64,000 nucleotides of DNA from Edaphobacter bradus (GTDB taxonomy: Bacteria > Acidobacteriota > Terriglobia > Terriglobales > Acidobacteriaceae), in contig NZ_JAGSYF010000004.1 of NCBI RefSeq assembly GCF_025685645.1, forward strand, positions 1 to 64,000, given 5' to 3'. Shown in pieces: positions 25,531-34,992 of the stretch. The notes beneath the pieces are model-generated. The model had not been told where the DNA came from and made no database searches. It saw only the letters and a list, made by a program, of their open reading frames with translations. The position numbers were made by a program, and so were the translations under genes. Position 1 is the stretch's first letter. Each line of letters starts with the position of its first letter.

Positions 25531-26003
25531 TGCAACGCAAATACAGTCGAAGTCCGTCCTAGTACAGAAATGCCGGTTGAAAGCTTACCGCATGGGAGGA
25601 AGGACAATGAGCAATCTACCCCGCTCTGCACCTGCTTCTGATCGCCCCGGCTTCTCCTCCTTGCAGGCCCCGTTTGGCAGGCGAGGAGCTGAGCCTCGAC
25701 CGTATCTCGTATCTACTCAAGCCCGTCGGGCTGGCGCGCCGCCGCCGTGTCCCCAACCGCTGTTTCCCCATGAGTCCGAGGACGCACGTCTGACCGGAAC
25801 CACACGCTCCCTCTATCGCAGACTTCTTGCTCTGAATCTGCCTTGCAACCCACAGAGCCTCGTCGCCACCTCGGAGTCGATTGCGACCAAACCACCTCGA
25901 GCCGTATAGACGCGGACAAAATTCATCCACAGACGAGCAAAGCGACGATAAGAAAGGCCCTGATGGATGACAGGGCCTTTCCATTTTGCAGTGCGTCCGA
26001 CTC
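25531..26003. other. gap with possible gene remnant
   Basis: No gene is called. A forward frame from the ATG at 25607 (GGAAGGACA before it) would give 100 residues rich in Pro, Arg and Ser with no known motif. A second forward frame gives the fragment AGEELSLDRISYLLKPVG, which has the look of a true protein but lacks a start. The region may be a decayed gene. It ends with a bidirectional hairpin at 25953-25980. Confidence 0.35.
25953..25980. terminator. bidirectional terminator
   Basis: AAAGGCCCTG (25953-25962) pairs perfectly with CAGGGCCTTT (25971-25980), followed by CCATTTTG. It probably ends the minus-strand NTF2-like gene and any transcript from the left. Confidence 0.8.
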
Positions 26004-26579
26004 TCAGTTGCTTCCTGGACCCAAGGGTTCCGCTCCGGCAGGCGGCATCGCGATCCCGCTGGACTGGTTGGTCCTATTCCGATGAGGCGCAATGCGCGTG
26101 GCCTCAAAACTTGTAACCTTCCATCCGTCGGAGGGGACTCGCCGGTAGATTCGCGTATAGCGGTACTGGCCTTTGACCGAGACGCCTTCATTGGTGCCTT
26201 CGAGGTCGGCAACCGAGGTGACGATGGCCACCGAGTCGACCAGCTTCACCTTCATGTCGCTCAACTCGAGCCTGGAGATCACAAACTTGCGGGTGCGGAC
26301 GCGCTCCAGTTGCTGGGCCTTGGTGTTCAGCTGGCCAGACATCGAGATTCCGATGAAATCGTCGGCGAGCATCTTGTCCATGGCCGCGTAGTCGCCTGTC
26401 AGCAGCACCGTGCGCCACTTCTCCTCAAGGATCTCAACCTGCTTCTTCACGTCGTGTTTCTTCTCGTGATGCTGAGGTGCCGCGAAGGCGCGAGGAGTTC
26501 CTGCTCCTCCTGCAACCAGGCTGCAGAGAGCGATGGCCACGACAACAAGAGCGCGATTCGACCTCACACGGTTCACCAT
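26004..26579 (-). CDS. exported NTF2-like (DUF4440) protein
   Basis: The 191-residue product begins with a signal peptide (RALVVVAIALCSLVAGGAG, cleavage near AFAAPQ). The mature part is one NTF2-like cone: QVEILEEKWRTVLLTGDYAAMDKML, ADDFIGISMSGQL, a middle strand VAIVTSVADLEG and the last strand GWKVTSFEATRI. Proteins of this fold bind small ligands or are catalytically silent; no function is assigned. Start is the ATG at 26579 (MVNRVRSNRA); a longer form to 26618 is possible. It is similar in type but not closely similar in sequence to the lipoprotein at 7449. Confidence 0.83.
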   Translation of the reverse strand: MVNRVRSNRALVVVAIALCSLVAGGAGTPRAFAAPQHHEKKHDVKKQVEILEEKWRTVLLTGDYAAMDKMLADDFIGISMSGQLNTKAQQLERVRTRKFVISRLELSDMKVKLVDSVAIVTSVADLEGTNEGVSVKGQYRYTRIYRRVPSDGWKVTSFEATRIAPHRNRTNQSSGIAMPPAGAEPLGPGSN

Positions 26580-26653
26580 GGCGTACCGGATAGTAGACCG
26601 GTTCCGCCACAGTGTCAAAACAACTTTCGTTGTACCTCAGGATTGCAGGGTAT

Positions 26654-26938
26654 TTAGCAGAGGGAGGTCAGGTTCTCGACTTGCCGGTCACGTGTCTTCA
26701 GGTAAAGTGCGCCGGTGGCGTACCGGCGGAAGTGAGGCGAGTTGCGGTGATGCTCCAGCGCCGCCTCGTCCACGTACTGCTCGTAGATCACGATCGTAGA
26801 CGAGTCCTCAACGAAATGCGGGATATAGCTCACGCAGCCGGGCTCCTGGCGGGAGGCGGCCGTAAGCTTCTGCAGGATCTCGGCCACCTCGTCGCGGTCC
26901 CTGGCGTCGAAGGTCGAGCGGACTGTAAAGCTGATCAT
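26654..26938 (-). CDS. antibiotic biosynthesis monooxygenase (ABM) domain protein
   Basis: The 94-residue protein is a single ferredoxin-like ABM domain, as in YgiN-type quinol monooxygenases. Motifs are FTVRSTFDARDRDEVAEILQ, EPGCVSYIPHFVED, IVIYEQYVDEAALEHHRNSPHF cut as YEQYVDEAALEHH, and FRRYATG. It may oxidise a quinol or aromatic compound without cofactor; the substrate is unknown. It follows purA by three bases on the same strand and is likely co-transcribed, though a functional link is not evident. Confidence 0.88.
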   Translation of the reverse strand: MISFTVRSTFDARDRDEVAEILQKLTAASRQEPGCVSYIPHFVEDSSTIVIYEQYVDEAALEHHRNSPHFRRYATGALYLKTRDRQVENLTSLC

Positions 26939-26941
26939 GCC

Positions 26942-28252
26942 CTATGCCTCCAGCGCCGCTTCGAAGCCGGGAAGCGTAATGGTGTGGTCGCGATCCGGCC
27001 CGGTCGAAACCATGCCGATCTTCGCGCCGGACTCCTTCTCGAGGAAGTGCAAGTACTCCTGCGCGAGCGGCGGCAGCTTGTCGAACTCAGTGATTCCCGC
27101 CGTCGAGGTCTTCCAGCCCTTCAGCTTCGTGTAGACCGGCTCGATCGTGTCGAATCCGCGCATGTCTGCCGGGATGACTTCGGTCAGCTTGCCGTCGACC
27201 TTGTAGTGCGTGCAGACCGGGATCTCCTCGCACTCATCGAGCACGTCCATCTTGGTGACGACAAGCCACTCGGTCGAGTTGATCATGTTGCTGTAGCGCA
27301 GCAGCGGCAGGTCGAGCCAGCCGCAGCGCCGCGGGCGGCCTGTCACAGCACCGTACTCCTGGCCGCGCGCACGCAGCAGATCGGCCGAGTTGTCGTGGAT
27401 CTCGGTCGGGAAGGGGCCTTCTCCGACGCGCGTCACATAGGCCTTGGTCACTCCGATCACGGTGCCGATCGCGGTCGGTCCTACGCCCGTTCCCGTCACG
27501 GCTCCGCCGGCCGTAGCCGACGACGAGGTCACGAACGGATACGTCCCATGGTCGATGTCCAGCAGCGCGCCCTGCGCTCCCTCGAACATCACCTTGCCGC
27601 CGTTGCGCAGCTCATTGTTCAGGAGTACGGCGGTGTCGGTCACAAACGGAGCCACCTGCTCCGCGGCGCGGGAGTACTCCTCATACATCGTCTTCGGGTC
27701 GAGCGGCTCGGTGCCGAACAGCGCATGCGCGATGGTGTTCTTCTCGTGGCAGGCGTTCTCGATGTGCGTGCGCAGCAGCGCCGAGTTCAGCAGGTCAACG
27801 ACGCGCAACCCGCTACGGTGCATTTTGTCCTCATAGGCCGGGCCGATGCCGCGGCTGGTCGTGCCTATCTTTGTGCGTCCGGGAGCGTTCTCCGCCGCCA
27901 GCTCGATCATGCGGTGATAGGGAAGAATCACCTGCGCGCGATTGGAGACGAAGAGTTGCCCGTCCACTGGCAGACCAGCGTCCTTCAGCTTCTTCACCTC
28001 GCTCAGAAAGGCCATCGGGTCCAGCACCACGCCGTTGCCGATTACGCCCTTGGTCTCCGGCCGCAGGACGCCGCAGGGGATCAACTGCAGGACGAACTTC
28101 TTGCCCTTGATGATGACCGTGTGGCCGGCGTTGTGGCCGCCCGCATAGCGCGCCACGACGGAGAACCTCTCCGACAGCACATCCACAATCTTGCCTTTGC
28201 CCTCATCGCCCCACTGGGCACCCAGAATGACCGCTGATTTGCGTTGACTCAC
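26942..28252 (-). CDS. purA: adenylosuccinate synthetase
   Basis: The 436-residue enzyme joins IMP and aspartate with GTP in AMP synthesis. It shows the P-loop-like GAQWGDEGKGKIVD at the N-terminus (catalytic Asp), GGHNAGHTV, the IMP-binding GTTSRGIGPAYEDK, GAQGALLDIDHGTYPFVTSSS cut as DIDHGTYPFVTSS, and the C-terminal VSTGPDRDHTI. The start codon is GTG at 28252. It is first in a pair with the ABM protein. Confidence 0.98.
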   Translation of the reverse strand: MSQRKSAVILGAQWGDEGKGKIVDVLSERFSVVARYAGGHNAGHTVIIKGKKFVLQLIPCGVLRPETKGVIGNGVVLDPMAFLSEVKKLKDAGLPVDGQLFVSNRAQVILPYHRMIELAAENAPGRTKIGTTSRGIGPAYEDKMHRSGLRVVDLLNSALLRTHIENACHEKNTIAHALFGTEPLDPKTMYEEYSRAAEQVAPFVTDTAVLLNNELRNGGKVMFEGAQGALLDIDHGTYPFVTSSSATAGGAVTGTGVGPTAIGTVIGVTKAYVTRVGEGPFPTEIHDNSADLLRARGQEYGAVTGRPRRCGWLDLPLLRYSNMINSTEWLVVTKMDVLDECEEIPVCTHYKVDGKLTEVIPADMRGFDTIEPVYTKLKGWKTSTAGITEFDKLPPLAQEYLHFLEKESGAKIGMVSTGPDRDHTITLPGFEAALEA

Positions 28253-28456
28253 GACGAATATGTCTCCAAAGAGGATGGATCCTGAACAGGAAGGCGTGCA
28301 GGCTGACCAGGCACACCATCTAGCATCATATCGTGTTCAGGGAGAGTACGAATTTCGGGCCCTTATCCCTGCAGAGTCCACAGGCAGGGAAGACGCCTGG
28401 GCCGCTCGAGCGTACAGGCTGAGGTTTTTTGCGAGAATCGCGGGGCAGGGCAGGGT

Positions 28457-30535
28457 ATGCTCGTGAGGTTGTTCCCGGTCTCCATGCGCTCATCTCGTCT
28501 GTTGTACGGCACGGTCGCCGCACTCTCGGCCTTCCTGCTATTTGCCGTCGAACCCATCGCGGCGCGGCAGCTGCTGCCGGGTCTCGGAGGCTCTTCGGCG
28601 GTATGGATTACCTGCCTCGTCTTCTTTCAGGCCGTGCTGCTCGCCGGATATCTGTACGCGCACTGGGTCTCAAGGCTCGCGGCGGGCGCGCAGCGAGGAG
28701 TCCATCTGGCACTGCTGGCCGCTGCCGCTATCCAGACGATTCTCTCGGAGGCGCTGCGGCCGGGGACTGCCGGAGGAGCCACACATCCTGTCGCAACCGT
28801 TTTCGTGTTCCTGACCCTGACCATCGGGCTGCCGTTCCTGCTGCTCGCCTCGACCAGCCCCTTGTTGCAGCTGTGGCTCTACCGCAGCGAATCGCTCATG
28901 AGCACAAATGAGCGAGGTGTCTGGTACAGGCTCTTTGCCCTCTCGAACGCCGGGTCTCTTTTGGCGCTGCTTGCGTACCCATCGCTGATTGAGCCACACC
29001 TGACGCTCTACCACCAGCGCGTGCTGTGGAGGCTGGGGTTCGTCGTCTTCGCGGTGTCCTCGGCGCTGCTTCTGACTAAGATTCGCGCGGCTGCAGCCGT
29101 CGCAGCGAAAGGTGCGGTTGAAGCGCCACCAGCCTCAACGCGACAGAAGTGGCTCTGGTTTCTGCTCCCCATGGCTGCGGCGATGCAGTTGAGCTCTGTT
29201 ACCAGTCATCTGACGATGAATATCGCCGCCATCCCGCTGCTCTGGGTGCTGCCGCTCGCCGTCTACCTCGTCACATTCATCGCCGCATTTGAGAGGCCGT
29301 CACTCTACCGGCGCGGCGTCGTCACGAGGCTTCTGATCGTCATGCTTGCAAGCCTCGGATACGCCCTCTCGAAGGCCGACTTCAGCCTTCCCATCGACCT
29401 CAGCATCCTCTTCTTCCTGCTTGAGTGCTTCGTCGCCTGCTTCTTCTGCCACGCCGAGGCCTACGCCCTACGTCCGCAGCGGGCCTCCCAGACGACGCTC
29501 TTCTACCTGCTGGTCGCAGCCGGAGGAGCCGCGGGGACATTCTTCATCGGCATCGCCTGTCCGCTGCTCTTTGCCGCCAACTACGACCTCGCCCTTGCGT
29601 TTCTTGCCACGGCTGCTCTCGCGCTTGTGGTGACCTGGAACGACGGCAGGACGCAGCGCCTGCTGTGGGCCACCGGCACGGTGCTGCTGCTCGCGCTGGC
29701 CCTGATGCTGCGTACCGTCTATTCGCGCCAGGCCCTCGTCGAGACGCGCAACTTCTACGGATCCCTCCGCGTGACCCAGAAGGACATGCCGGAGCAGCAT
29801 GTGCCAATTCGCACGCTGCTCAACGGAGCCATTCAGCACGGCTCGCAGATCTTCGCGCCCGAGTTCGACAGGCTCCCTACGACCTACTACGCGAAGGACT
29901 CCGGCGTTGGACTTGTTCTGCGCCACTGCTGCGATGGCCGCGCGCGCCACGTGGGAGTCGTCGGACTCGGAGCCGGAACCCTCGCGGTCTACGGACGCCC
30001 AGGTGACCGCTTCCGCTTCTATGAACTCAACCCGGCAGTACGGCCCATCGCGCAGAACCTCTTCACCTACCTGCGCGACTCGTCCGCCAGCATCACCTTC
30101 GCTGAAGGCGACGCCCGCACGTCGCTGGCCGGCGAGCCTCCACAGGGCTTCGACGTGTTCGTCGTCGATGCCTTTTCCGGCGACGCGATCCCGCTCCATC
30201 TGCTGACGACGCAGGCGCTCGAACTCTACCGGCGTCACCTTGCTCCGGGCGGGGTGCTGGCGTTTCACGTCTCCAACCAGTACCTCGACCTCGCTCCTGA
30301 ACTGGCGCAACTGGCTGACGCGGCAAGTATGCAGGCGCGCGCGATCGATACTCAGCCCAACGAGGTGAACGGCGAATTCCGCGCTGAGTGGATTCTGATG
30401 ACCGCCGATCCTGCCTTCTTCCTCAAGCCGGAGATTGCTGCGGCGGCGACGCCGATCGCTCCCCAGCCAGGAGTGCGCCCATGGACCGACGACTACTCAA
30501 GCCTGTTGCCGGTGCTGCGCCTGGTGAGCCACTAG
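28457..30535 (+). CDS. membrane-fused spermidine synthase-like protein
   Basis: The 692-residue protein has an N-terminal half with many hydrophobic helices (about 15-440), in the style of the fused MFS/spermidine synthase proteins, and a C-terminal Rossmann methyltransferase-like domain (about 455-690). The SAM/dcSAM-binding loop GVVGLGAGTLAVYG is at about 500-512, followed by FYELNPAV, the acidic EGDAR and VDAFSGDAIPLHLLT. Polyamine synthesis is not shown for this group; the domain could act on another amine or have a transport-linked role. It ends two bases before the convergent YVTN gene. Confidence 0.85.
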   Translation: MLVRLFPVSMRSSRLLYGTVAALSAFLLFAVEPIAARQLLPGLGGSSAVWITCLVFFQAVLLAGYLYAHWVSRLAAGAQRGVHLALLAAAAIQTILSEALRPGTAGGATHPVATVFVFLTLTIGLPFLLLASTSPLLQLWLYRSESLMSTNERGVWYRLFALSNAGSLLALLAYPSLIEPHLTLYHQRVLWRLGFVVFAVSSALLLTKIRAAAAVAAKGAVEAPPASTRQKWLWFLLPMAAAMQLSSVTSHLTMNIAAIPLLWVLPLAVYLVTFIAAFERPSLYRRGVVTRLLIVMLASLGYALSKADFSLPIDLSILFFLLECFVACFFCHAEAYALRPQRASQTTLFYLLVAAGGAAGTFFIGIACPLLFAANYDLALAFLATAALALVVTWNDGRTQRLLWATGTVLLLALALMLRTVYSRQALVETRNFYGSLRVTQKDMPEQHVPIRTLLNGAIQHGSQIFAPEFDRLPTTYYAKDSGVGLVLRHCCDGRARHVGVVGLGAGTLAVYGRPGDRFRFYELNPAVRPIAQNLFTYLRDSSASITFAEGDARTSLAGEPPQGFDVFVVDAFSGDAIPLHLLTTQALELYRRHLAPGGVLAFHVSNQYLDLAPELAQLADAASMQARAIDTQPNEVNGEFRAEWILMTADPAFFLKPEIAAAATPIAPQPGVRPWTDDYSSLLPVLRLVSH

Positions 30536-30536
30536 C

Positions 30537-31529
30537 TCAACGCACCCACGCGAGACCGTCGGCGTCCTTGCCTGCATCGATCAACTTGCTCACCTTCCAT
30601 TGCTGCAGGTCGATGGCGGCAACCTGATCTTTGCCTGAGCACGACACATACGCCGTCCTGCCATCCGGACTCACCAGAACCTCGCTCGGCATGCTCGGCA
30701 CGTCCAGTGTCCGCGCCACCTGCATCGTCTTCAGATCGACCACGGACACTTTGCCGTTCTGTCGCAGGCAGACCAGCAGCCAGCGGCCATCGGGAGTCGT
30801 GGCTGTGCCATAACCGACAAATGGCAGCGCGACCCACGACCTCACCTTGTTCGTCGCCGTGTCGATCACAGCCAATTGCGGCTTCGTCTGGTCCGCCGTA
30901 AACACCATGCTTCCATCACGCGACATCGAGATGCGCTGCGTCATCCCTGAGACAGGAATCACCGCAATCGTCTTGCGCCCCACCATGTCGAGCACCGACA
31001 CCGTCCCCGGCCCCACGTTCGCCGTATAGCCTCGCTTGCCGTCTTTTGAAAGCACCAGCATGTGCGACTGTTCCTGCCCCGTAGGTATACTGCCGACAAT
31101 CTTCAGCGACTTCGGATCGATAATGCTCACCGTCTTGTCCAACTCAGTCGTCACATAGAGCATGCCGTTGTTGGGGTCGTAGACGACGCAATGCGGCCGT
31201 ACGCCGTGGCCGAAGTCGATCCTGCCGGTGATCTTTCTGCTCGCGAGGTCGATGACGGAGACGACCTGCCCATCCGTCCCCGGCCGCCCCACGCCGGAGT
31301 CGCCATAGATCGGCACAAACGCCGTCTTGCCATCCGGAGTTGCCACAACCTCGTGCCCAGTTACACCACCAACCTTGATCGCGAAGATCTGCTTACCGGC
31401 AACCGGATCGATCAGGCTAAGGCTCTGATCGTGCTGATTAGCAACCAGCAACGTCTGCGACATAGCTGCGAGAGGCAGACCAGCAACCAGACTTCCCATC
31501 AACACACACACCAACGAAGGCTTTCTCAT
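30537..31529 (-). CDS. exported YVTN-type beta-propeller protein
   Basis: The 330-residue protein has a signal peptide (MRKPSLVCVLMGSLVAGLPLAAMSQ) and seven or so propeller blades built on the repeat V-x-x-I-D-x-x-x-x-x-v-x-x-I-x-v-G, for example LSLIDPVAGKQIFAIKVGG, VSIIDPKSLKIVGSIPTG and VSVVDLKTMQVARTLDVPS, with intervening PDGKTAFV and PDGRTAYVS strands. It is probably periplasmic or surface exposed, and functions in such families range from binding to enzyme accessory roles. Start chosen at 31529 because the signal peptide begins there. Confidence 0.9.
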   Translation of the reverse strand: MRKPSLVCVLMGSLVAGLPLAAMSQTLLVANQHDQSLSLIDPVAGKQIFAIKVGGVTGHEVVATPDGKTAFVPIYGDSGVGRPGTDGQVVSVIDLASRKITGRIDFGHGVRPHCVVYDPNNGMLYVTTELDKTVSIIDPKSLKIVGSIPTGQEQSHMLVLSKDGKRGYTANVGPGTVSVLDMVGRKTIAVIPVSGMTQRISMSRDGSMVFTADQTKPQLAVIDTATNKVRSWVALPFVGYGTATTPDGRWLLVCLRQNGKVSVVDLKTMQVARTLDVPSMPSEVLVSPDGRTAYVSCSGKDQVAAIDLQQWKVSKLIDAGKDADGLAWVR

Positions 31530-31606
31530 AGTGGAGGAAAGTATAGTGAGCCTCGCCATAGAACGTCAGCTAAAACCTTGCCCGTGCCGACCTATACTCG
31601 AAATGC

Positions 31607-32413
31607 ATGCCGGAACTACCCGAAGTTGAAACCATTGCGAACGGCGTTCACGCCCGCATACGCGGTCAGGCGATTCGCTCAGTCTGGACCAGCAACAAGC
31701 CCCAGACCTTCAAGTCCTCGCCCGAGACCATCGCCGAGACCCTCACCGGAGCGCGTATCGAGCGCGTCCATCGCGTCGGTAAGACAGTCGTCGCCGACCT
31801 CGCGCGCACCTCAGGCCCCGCGCAGTTCATCATCCACCTCGGCATGACCGGACGCCTGCTCGTCTCCGCACCTGAGACCCCCATTCCGCCGCACACGCAC
31901 GCCATCCTTAAGCTGAGCGGCGGACAGGAGCTGCGCTTCGTCGATGCCAGGCGCTTCGGCCGCCTCTCCGTTCAGGACGCAGCCTACACGGGGCCAGGGA
32001 GCGAGCCGCTCACCATCCCGCTTGAAGATTTCATCGCGCTCTTTCGCAATCGCAAGACCCCCATCAAGGCCGCGCTGCTCAACCAGAGCCTGCTGCATGG
32101 CGTCGGCAACATCTACGCCGACGAGGCGCTCTTCCACGCAGGAATCCGCCCGCGCCGGCACGCCGGCCGCCTCACCCGCGCCGAACTCACCCGCCTCCGC
32201 GCCGCGCTTGTCAAAGTTCTGAAGAAGGCCATCAAGCTGGGCGGTTCATCGGTCTCCGATTACGTGGACGCCGACGGCGTCGCCGGATTCTTCCAGCTTC
32301 ACCACTACGTCTACTCACGCACCGGAGAGCCCTGCCGCACCTGCGGCACGCCCATCGAGCGCATCGTCATCGGAGGGCGAAGCACCCACTTCTGCCCCAC
32401 CTGCCAGCGATGA
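31607..32413 (+). CDS. mutM: formamidopyrimidine-DNA glycosylase
   Basis: The 268-residue base-excision enzyme removes 8-oxoguanine and formamidopyrimidines. Its N-terminus is the catalytic MPELPEVETI, with Pro2 as nucleophile and Glu3. The helix-two-turn-helix NQSLLHGVGNIYADEAL is at about 160-180, and the C-terminal zinc finger is CRTCGTPIERIVIGGRSTHF-CPTC with four cysteines. Length is standard. It stands alone on the plus strand between two minus-strand genes. Confidence 0.97.
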   Translation: MPELPEVETIANGVHARIRGQAIRSVWTSNKPQTFKSSPETIAETLTGARIERVHRVGKTVVADLARTSGPAQFIIHLGMTGRLLVSAPETPIPPHTHAILKLSGGQELRFVDARRFGRLSVQDAAYTGPGSEPLTIPLEDFIALFRNRKTPIKAALLNQSLLHGVGNIYADEALFHAGIRPRRHAGRLTRAELTRLRAALVKVLKKAIKLGGSSVSDYVDADGVAGFFQLHHYVYSRTGEPCRTCGTPIERIVIGGRSTHFCPTCQR

Positions 32414-32422
32414 CACCCGACC

Positions 32423-32508
32423 ACCGATTGACACGGATGATCGCAGATGCCCTGTTGCGCAACGATCTACAAGACAAATCCGTGTTCATCCAACCAAATC
32501 CGCGGTCG
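32423..32508. repeat. dispersed repeat overlapping the ROK gene end
   Basis: CCGATTGACACGGATGATCGCAGAT (32424 on) and, inverted, AAATCCGTGTTCATCC then AAATCCGCGGTC (to 32508) form the two arms of a hairpin-like repeat of a kind scattered in many bacterial genomes. The right arm covers the stop codon and last codons of the ROK gene (32486-32508). A half copy is at 10611. Confidence 0.55.
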
Positions 32509-33406
32509 CTCTACGACCGGCCGCCTGCTCCGCCGTGACCACCGACCCGATGACCCGCGTCTCGGGGCTCTCCTCGACGACCTCGATCGAGTAGCCCTGG
32601 AGCGGGCTCATCTTCACCATCTGCTGCATGTAGTCGCGCAACATCGGCAGATCGACGAAGTGCACGTTGAAGCCGGTGAGGAAGAATTTGCCCGGCCCGG
32701 CCATGTGGACTGAGGTCGCAGTGGCCGCGGCCAGCGCCTTGTGCCACAGCCGTTTGAAATCGAGGCAGCGCTGGTCGCCCTTCTTCGCGGCCTCAAAGAC
32801 CTCTTCCGGCTCCATGTCGAGGAAGCGCAGCCGCATGGCCCTGTGGCCCATCACGCCCTCCAGATGCCCGCGCCCGCCGCAGCCACAGAACCGCTCCTTC
32901 TCGTCGAGAGTGATGATCGTGTGCCCGCCCTCCCAGACGCCCGGCGCAAAAGGATACAGCCCGAAGCCGATGCCGACTCCCAGCGTCCACACCCGGAGCA
33001 TCGTGTCCAGCTTGCCGTGTTTGGCGGCGAGGCCTGCCGCTACCCCGTCGGCGTCGTTCAGAATCGTCACCGGCGCTCCGATGCCTTGCTGCCTCAACTG
33101 CGCACTCAGCAGGTCCTCGATCCGCGCGCCCTTCAACTGCGGCAGGTTCGGGGCCTCCTCGATGACACCGTTCTTTACCAGGCCAGGCACCGCGACTCCC
33201 ACAGCCGCGATGTCCTTATCGCCATTGGCCAAGCGGAGAATCTCGTCGCAGATCGTCTGGACCAGGGTGTCGGTCGGCATCTCGATCAGCGCCCCGATGT
33301 CGTCCTCATCCGCCGGAAAGCGCTGCAACTCTCCCACGAGCTTATGGTCCACCACAAGCCCGGCCAGAATCTGTTCCGAAAGCGTGACCCCAATCGACTT
33401 TGCCAT
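32486..33406 (-). CDS. ROK-family protein (glucokinase-like)
   Basis: The 306-residue protein is an actin-fold ROK sugar kinase or kinase-like protein. It has the phosphate loop region MAKSIGVTLSEQILAGLV, the catalytic Asp in TILNDADGVAAG, a GVGIGFGLY glycine loop and the metal motif FCGCGGRGHLEG. In the usual ROK signature the last metal-binding Cys sits where this protein has His. No helix-turn-helix is present, so it is not a ROK repressor. Its last residues (TADLVG) are encoded by a dispersed repeat. Substrate unknown, perhaps a hexose. Confidence 0.85.
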   Translation of the reverse strand: MAKSIGVTLSEQILAGLVVDHKLVGELQRFPADEDDIGALIEMPTDTLVQTICDEILRLANGDKDIAAVGVAVPGLVKNGVIEEAPNLPQLKGARIEDLLSAQLRQQGIGAPVTILNDADGVAAGLAAKHGKLDTMLRVWTLGVGIGFGLYPFAPGVWEGGHTIITLDEKERFCGCGGRGHLEGVMGHRAMRLRFLDMEPEEVFEAAKKGDQRCLDFKRLWHKALAAATATSVHMAGPGKFFLTGFNVHFVDLPMLRDYMQQMVKMSPLQGYSIEVVEESPETRVIGSVVTAEQAAGRRATADLVG

Positions 33407-33449
33407 TGCTCATCCGCCTCACATGGACCGGCTTCGGCCGCGTGAAAAG

Positions 33450-34847
33450 CTATTCGAACTTGCTCACGCGGTTCAATCCGTTGAAAGCCGCCACTTTATA
33501 ACATTCCGCGAGCGTTGGGTAGTTGAATACCGTATCCACGAAATATTCAATCGTCCCGCCGAGCGCCATGACGGCCTGTCCAATGTGTAGCAGTTCGCTG
33601 GCTCCCTCGCCTATGACGTGCACTCCGAGGATCGAGTGGTTCTCACGGTGGAAGATCAGCTTCAGCCTGCCCGTCGTGTCGCCGCGAATCTGGCCTCGCG
33701 CAATCTCGCGATAATATGCCACTCCCACTTCGTAGGGGACGTCCTCTTCGGTAAGCTGTTCCTCGGTTTTGCCAATAAAGCTGATCTCCGGGATCGTATA
33801 AATGCCGTACGGATAAAAGCTCGGGTTGGAAAGAACCGTCTCGTCCCCAAACGCCCGCGCCGCCGCAATCCGGCCCTGCTCCATCGAGACCGAGGCCAGC
33901 GACGGGAACCCGATCACGTCGCCCACGGCGAAGATGTTCGGAGTCTTCGTCCGGAAGTCCTTGTCCACCGGAATGCGGCCACGCTTGTCCGCCTCGATCC
34001 CTACCGCGGGCAGGTTCAGCTCGTCCACGTTGCCCTGTCGGCCTACGGCATACAGCAGCGCGTCACCCTGGACCTTCTTCTTGCTCTCGAGGTTCGCCAC
34101 AACGGAACAGTCGGTAGTCTCTTCGACGCTCTCCACTTCTTCGTTCAACCGCATGGTCACGCGGGAATCGCGCAGGTGGTAGCTCAGCGCCTCAATGATC
34201 TCCTGGTCGGCAAACTCCAGCAGTTTTGGCCGGCGTTCAATCAGGGTCACGCGTACGCCCAGAGCGGCAAACATGCACGTGTACTCCACCCCGATCACGC
34301 CGCCGCCGACCACGATCATGGTCTTCGGCAGGTTCACGAGGTCCAGCACAAGGTCGCTGTTGATGATCGTCTTGCCGTTGATGGGAACTTTGGGCGAGGT
34401 CGCGGGCTTGGTCCCCGTCCCAATCAGCACGTTGGCTGTTTCGTAGACCGTCGAGCCCTTCGAGTTCGTCACCTTGACGTGGTTCGGGCCCTCGAAGCTC
34501 GCCACGCCGGTCAACATCTCAATGTTGTTCCGCGAGAGTTGCGCCTCGGTCACGTCGATCTCGGTCTTGATCACATGCTGCACGCGGAACGCCAGGTCCG
34601 CCATGGTGATCTTTTCCTTGACCCGGTAGTTCATCCCGTAGATCGACTTGTAGTTATAGCCCGAAAGATGAAGCACGGCTTCGCGCATCGTCTTCGAAGG
34701 GATGGTCCCGGTGTTGATCGACACACCTCCCACCACCTCGCGCATCTCTACCAGGGCCACCTTCTTGCCCAGCTTCGAGGCATAAATGGCGGCGCGCTGC
34801 CCGGCCGGACCGGACCCGATGACGATCAGATCGTACACACTACCCAT
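33450..34847 (-). CDS. sthA: soluble pyridine nucleotide transhydrogenase (Si-specific)
   Basis: The 465-residue flavoprotein transfers hydride between NADPH and NAD. It has the FAD-binding YDLIVIGSGPAGQRAA at the N-terminus, the second dinucleotide loop MIVVGGGVIGVEYTC, the FAVGDVIGFPSLAS segment and the dimerisation domain ending LAECYKVAAFNGLNRV. The active-site loop reads GGVSINTGTIPSKT, with no cysteine pair, which separates it from lipoamide dehydrogenase and mercuric reductase. Start at ATG 34847 (MGSVYDL) matches the family; the frame extends upstream to 34877. Confidence 0.94.
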   Translation of the reverse strand: MGSVYDLIVIGSGPAGQRAAIYASKLGKKVALVEMREVVGGVSINTGTIPSKTMREAVLHLSGYNYKSIYGMNYRVKEKITMADLAFRVQHVIKTEIDVTEAQLSRNNIEMLTGVASFEGPNHVKVTNSKGSTVYETANVLIGTGTKPATSPKVPINGKTIINSDLVLDLVNLPKTMIVVGGGVIGVEYTCMFAALGVRVTLIERRPKLLEFADQEIIEALSYHLRDSRVTMRLNEEVESVEETTDCSVVANLESKKKVQGDALLYAVGRQGNVDELNLPAVGIEADKRGRIPVDKDFRTKTPNIFAVGDVIGFPSLASVSMEQGRIAAARAFGDETVLSNPSFYPYGIYTIPEISFIGKTEEQLTEEDVPYEVGVAYYREIARGQIRGDTTGRLKLIFHRENHSILGVHVIGEGASELLHIGQAVMALGGTIEYFVDTVFNYPTLAECYKVAAFNGLNRVSKFE

Positions 34848-34992
34848 AAGCTCCAGACTCGTGCGCCGTAAGCGCATCGGGGGCCAGTCTCGTTATCGTT
34901 GACGCGGTTCCCCTACCTAAAACCTACCACACAGAGATGAGTCTCCCGGCCTGCTGCGATGCCCCGACTTTTCTCTCGTTACACTTATCGGC

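Noticed and set aside
25607..25909. Forward frame with GGAAGGACA before ATG
   Set aside because: The protein is Pro/Arg/Ser-rich without any known domain, and a second frame in the same place looks equally plausible; listed only as an ambiguous gap.
34860..34992. TPP riboswitch before thiE
   Set aside because: The short gap shows no conserved TPP motif such as CTGAGA with a matching ACCTGATC.
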